A stretch of DNA of 6,158 nucleotides from the NCBI GenBank assembly GCA_031266495.1, contig JAISAX010000869.1, forward strand, positions 1-6,158. Reading direction: 5' to 3'. Positions 6,151 to 6,158 of this stretch are shown here, piece after piece. The stretch is from Opitutaceae bacterium. GTDB lineage: Bacteria; Verrucomicrobiota; Verrucomicrobiae; Opitutales; Opitutaceae. Under the pieces are notes generated by a model that worked only from the letters and a program-made list of their open reading frames with translations, had not been told where the DNA came from and did no database searches. Within the stretch, counting starts at the first letter, position 1, and the number at the start of each line of letters is the position of its first letter. The translations under genes and the position numbers were made by a program.

Positions 6151-6154
6151 CAAC
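6143..6154. promoter_or_regulatory. 12-bp perfect palindrome GTTGTTAACAAC, candidate operator
   Basis: GTTGTTAACAAC is its own reverse complement. It fully covers the proposed -35 element of the hydrolase-like gene, about 89-100 bp before its start codon. Such a position fits a dimeric repressor or activator site controlling a sugar-utilisation gene. No regulator gene is visible in the window, so the binding protein is unknown. Confidence 0.4.
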
Positions 6155-6158
6155 CCGG

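Noticed and set aside
6055..6153. N-terminal extension of the hydrolase-like protein to 6153
   Set aside because: The added 33 residues are proline runs from C tracts and precede a complete signal peptide; they also cover the proposed promoter and palindrome.
1..6158. tRNA, rRNA, CRISPR array, insertion sequence or phage attachment site
   Set aside because: No cloverleaf-like sequence, regularly spaced direct repeats, transposase-like protein or terminal inverted repeats were recognised.

Overview
The window looks like part of a Verrucomicrobiota genome, most likely an Opitutales/Opitutaceae-type bacterium. The reasons are moderately high GC, two small prepilin-like proteins with the H-X9-DG type of C-terminus, a PEP-CTERM protein, a large secreted glycoside-hydrolase-like protein, and the lack of Shine-Dalgarno sequences before all four main genes. 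No rRNA, tRNA, CRISPR array or insertion sequence is visible, so the taxonomic guess rests on protein families and style only.

Layout: the four confident genes are all on the minus strand and are read from right to left. At the right edge (6055-6158) is a strongly G-rich leader with a perfect 12-bp palindrome overlapping a plausible promoter. Next come a 973-aa secreted protein resembling GH42-like/clan GH-A hydrolases (6054-3133), a 254-aa PEP-CTERM surface protein (3074-2310) and a 236-aa pseudopilin-like protein (2215-1505). The gaps are only 58 and 94 bp, so these three may form one transcription unit. A second pseudopilin-like gene (729-13) lies further downstream. It is separated by about 775 bp that hold a low-complexity TG/G-rich leader and a plus-strand hypothetical ORF (1054-1521) carrying an internal 18-G tract. 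That ORF converges on and slightly overlaps the end of the first pseudopilin gene.

How the genes may work together (inference): the large protein would be exported by Sec and act on a polysaccharide. The PEP-CTERM protein, with an N-terminal region resembling carbohydrate-binding jelly-roll proteins, would be sorted to the cell surface. The two pseudopilin-like proteins would be processed by a prepilin peptidase and inserted in the inner membrane or a filament. Together they resemble a surface polysaccharide-handling locus of a kind seen in this phylum.

Most notable are three long poly-G tracts (13, 18 and 17 G). All are on the plus strand, and two lie just upstream of minus-strand start codons. 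Also notable are the palindrome/promoter arrangement before the hydrolase gene and apparent substitutions at the expected catalytic positions of the hydrolase-like protein.
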